A DNA stretch of 64,000 nucleotides from CBDFLD01 sp965249005 (lineage in GTDB: Bacteria > Acidobacteriota > UBA6911). This document shows, piece after piece, positions 62,813 through 64,000 of this stretch (its first letter is position 1; every line of letters begins with the position of its first letter). The notes beneath the pieces were generated by a model that did not search any database, had not been told where the DNA came from, and worked only from the letters and a program-made list of their open reading frames with translations. The translations under genes were made by a program, and so were the position numbers. Location: assembly GCA_965249005.1 (NCBI GenBank), contig CBDFLD010000010.1, positions 79,194 to 143,193 on the forward strand. Direction: 5' to 3'.

Positions 62813-62936
62813 CCATCAGCCTTCAAGGTGGCACAACATATGTACCCACTGGAGTTGACTTTGCGTTTTCTGATCCAGATAATCCCATCGGCCGTGCACC
62901 GCTGATGCTCCGGTTCCGCAAACGTAAGGGGGATCT

Positions 62937-64000
62937 ATGAAAATGCACAGAAGACATGGTTTGTGGACACTTTGTGTTTTGCTGGTGGCGACCGCGGTGG
63001 TCGGAACGGATGAGCCAGAGACAACCTCGATTGACGCAATGACCACCGCCGCGCGGCATTTTTTGGTCTCCCTCTCACCGGATCAGCGTGCCCAGACCCA
63101 GTACTCGTTTGAAGCCGACGAGCGCTTCGACTGGCACTTCATACCCAAGACACAGCGCAAAGGCTTATCGCTGAAAGAGATGCGGCCGGAACAGGCGCAG
63201 TTGGCGCATGTCCTATTGATCGCCGGACTCAGTGTGACTGGCTATTCCAAAACGCTGATGATCATGAGCCTGGAAGACTTGGCGCGTCAACTCGACCAAC
63301 AAAGCGGCAATGCCAGGATGCTGAGCCTGCGTGACCCGGAGCTTTATTATTTCACGATATTCGGTGAGCCTGCAGAAGAAGGAACGTGGGGATGGAGCGT
63401 CGAGGGCCACCACGTTTCCCTGAACTTTACCGTGGCGGAAGGCAAGCTGAGCGCCGCGACTCCGGCTTTCTTCGGCGCGCGTCCCCATAACGTCGGATCC
63501 GGTCCGCGAATGGGACTCCGTGTGCTCGGGAAGGAGGAGGACCTGGCGCGGGAGTTGCTGGGTTCTTTGACGCCGCTGCAGCGAAAACAGGCAGTTTTGA
63601 GCAATCAAGCCCCGCGCGACATTTTCACAGGCGCGAAACGCAAGGTTGAGTTTGAAGCGCCCGCGAAGGGACTTTCCGCTGCATCGATGGATGATCGACA
63701 AAAGCGGAAGCTGCAGAAACTGATCCTCGAGTACATTCAAAATCTCCCGGCCGACCTCGCGAAACGGAGAAAGGCGAGCGTGGTGGCTTCAGATCCGGAC
63801 GCCATCCACTTCGCCTGGATGGGGGAGACCGAAAAAGGTATCGGCCGCCCTCACTACTACCGCGTGCAGGCGACAAACTTTCTGATCGAATACGACAACA
63901 TCCAAAACAACGCAAACCACAGCCATACGGTTTGGCGGGACTATGACGGAGATTTCGGACTCGATCTCCTGGCGGAGCATCATAGGAGCAAGGCGCATTA
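62937..64000 (+). CDS. Secreted DUF3500-like protein, cut by the window end
   Basis: ATG 62937, after AAGGGGG at five bases, opens a frame that is still open at 64000, where the next codon starts TA and is probably the stop. 354 residues are visible. A signal peptide (LWTLCVLLVATAVVG) precedes AARHFLVSLSPDQRAQTQYSFEADERFDWHFIP, the entry pattern of DUF3500 proteins. LSLKEMRPEQAQLAHVLL, GTWGWSVEGHHVSLNFTV and HFAWMGETEKGIGRPHYYRVQATNFLIEYDN follow. It is near complete at its C-terminus. Function unknown. Confidence 0.85.
   Translation, partial: MKMHRRHGLWTLCVLLVATAVVGTDEPETTSIDAMTTAARHFLVSLSPDQRAQTQYSFEADERFDWHFIPKTQRKGLSLKEMRPEQAQLAHVLLIAGLSVTGYSKTLMIMSLEDLARQLDQQSGNARMLSLRDPELYYFTIFGEPAEEGTWGWSVEGHHVSLNFTVAEGKLSAATPAFFGARPHNVGSGPRMGLRVLGKEEDLARELLGSLTPLQRKQAVLSNQAPRDIFTGAKRKVEFEAPAKGLSAASMDDRQKRKLQKLILEYIQNLPADLAKRRKASVVASDPDAIHFAWMGETEKGIGRPHYYRVQATNFLIEYDNIQNNANHSHTVWRDYDGDFGLDLLAEHHRSKAH

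Overview
This is a GC-rich chromosomal window from a Gram-negative, largely aerobic bacterium that appears to decode UGA as selenocysteine. Outer-membrane traits are a TonB-dependent receptor and HflK/HflC-type proteins. Aerobic traits are a cysteine dioxygenase, an acyl-CoA dehydrogenase and an AcnA-type aconitase. The gene mix, the split operons and the dense dispersed repeats would suit an uncultured lineage such as Acidobacteriota, but nothing here proves a phylum.

Layout. 0-8 kb: end of a nucleoside phosphorylase, then a polyphosphate block (ppk1, two Ppx/GppA-HD phosphatases, a CHAD protein) split by an IS256-family element with a clean 9-bp target duplication. 8-14 kb: a secreted protein, an mrfA/mrfB-like helicase-exonuclease pair and a membrane endonuclease/phosphatase-fold protein. 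14-20 kb: a thioredoxin-fold fusion protein, an IS110-family transposase, a UGSC selenoprotein with in-frame TGA and a SECIS-like hairpin, ArsR, ArsM and an acyl-CoA dehydrogenase. 21-30 kb: a second IS256-family copy, a TIM-barrel protein, a small membrane-anchored protein, and an operon with a His-rich HflK, HflC and a P1B-type metal ATPase fused to an HflK/SPFH domain. 30-36 kb: an IS1380-family element, an HtrA-like protease, a ferritin-like protein and a sodium/solute symporter. 36-43 kb: alpha/beta hydrolase, CoxE-like VWA protein, TonB receptor behind two Fur-like palindromes, MoxR ATPase, CitE-like lyase, cysteine dioxygenase. 43-56 kb: GT-C membrane protein, cyclophilin, DUF5658-like protein, aldo/keto reductase, membrane MutS-like ATPase, aconitase, and a dinB-bla-yyaL run. 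56-64 kb: PilZ protein, fumarylacetoacetate hydrolase-family enzyme, broken lysR and isocitrate lyase remnants, radical SAM enzyme, VOC protein, haloalkane dehalogenase and a DUF3500-like protein cut by the window end.

Non-coding layer. Six copies of a 115-116 bp structured repeat lie at gene 3' ends. Degenerate heptamer arrays occur in many intergenic regions. An 86-bp hairpin element has a half copy that forms the tail of arsM.

The two most interesting loci are the ATPase-HflK fusion operon, which suggests metal transport organised by a stomatin/prohibitin-type membrane scaffold, and the UGSC selenoprotein placed between a thiol-redox fusion protein and an arsenic methylation pair. No tRNA, rRNA or CRISPR array was recognised.
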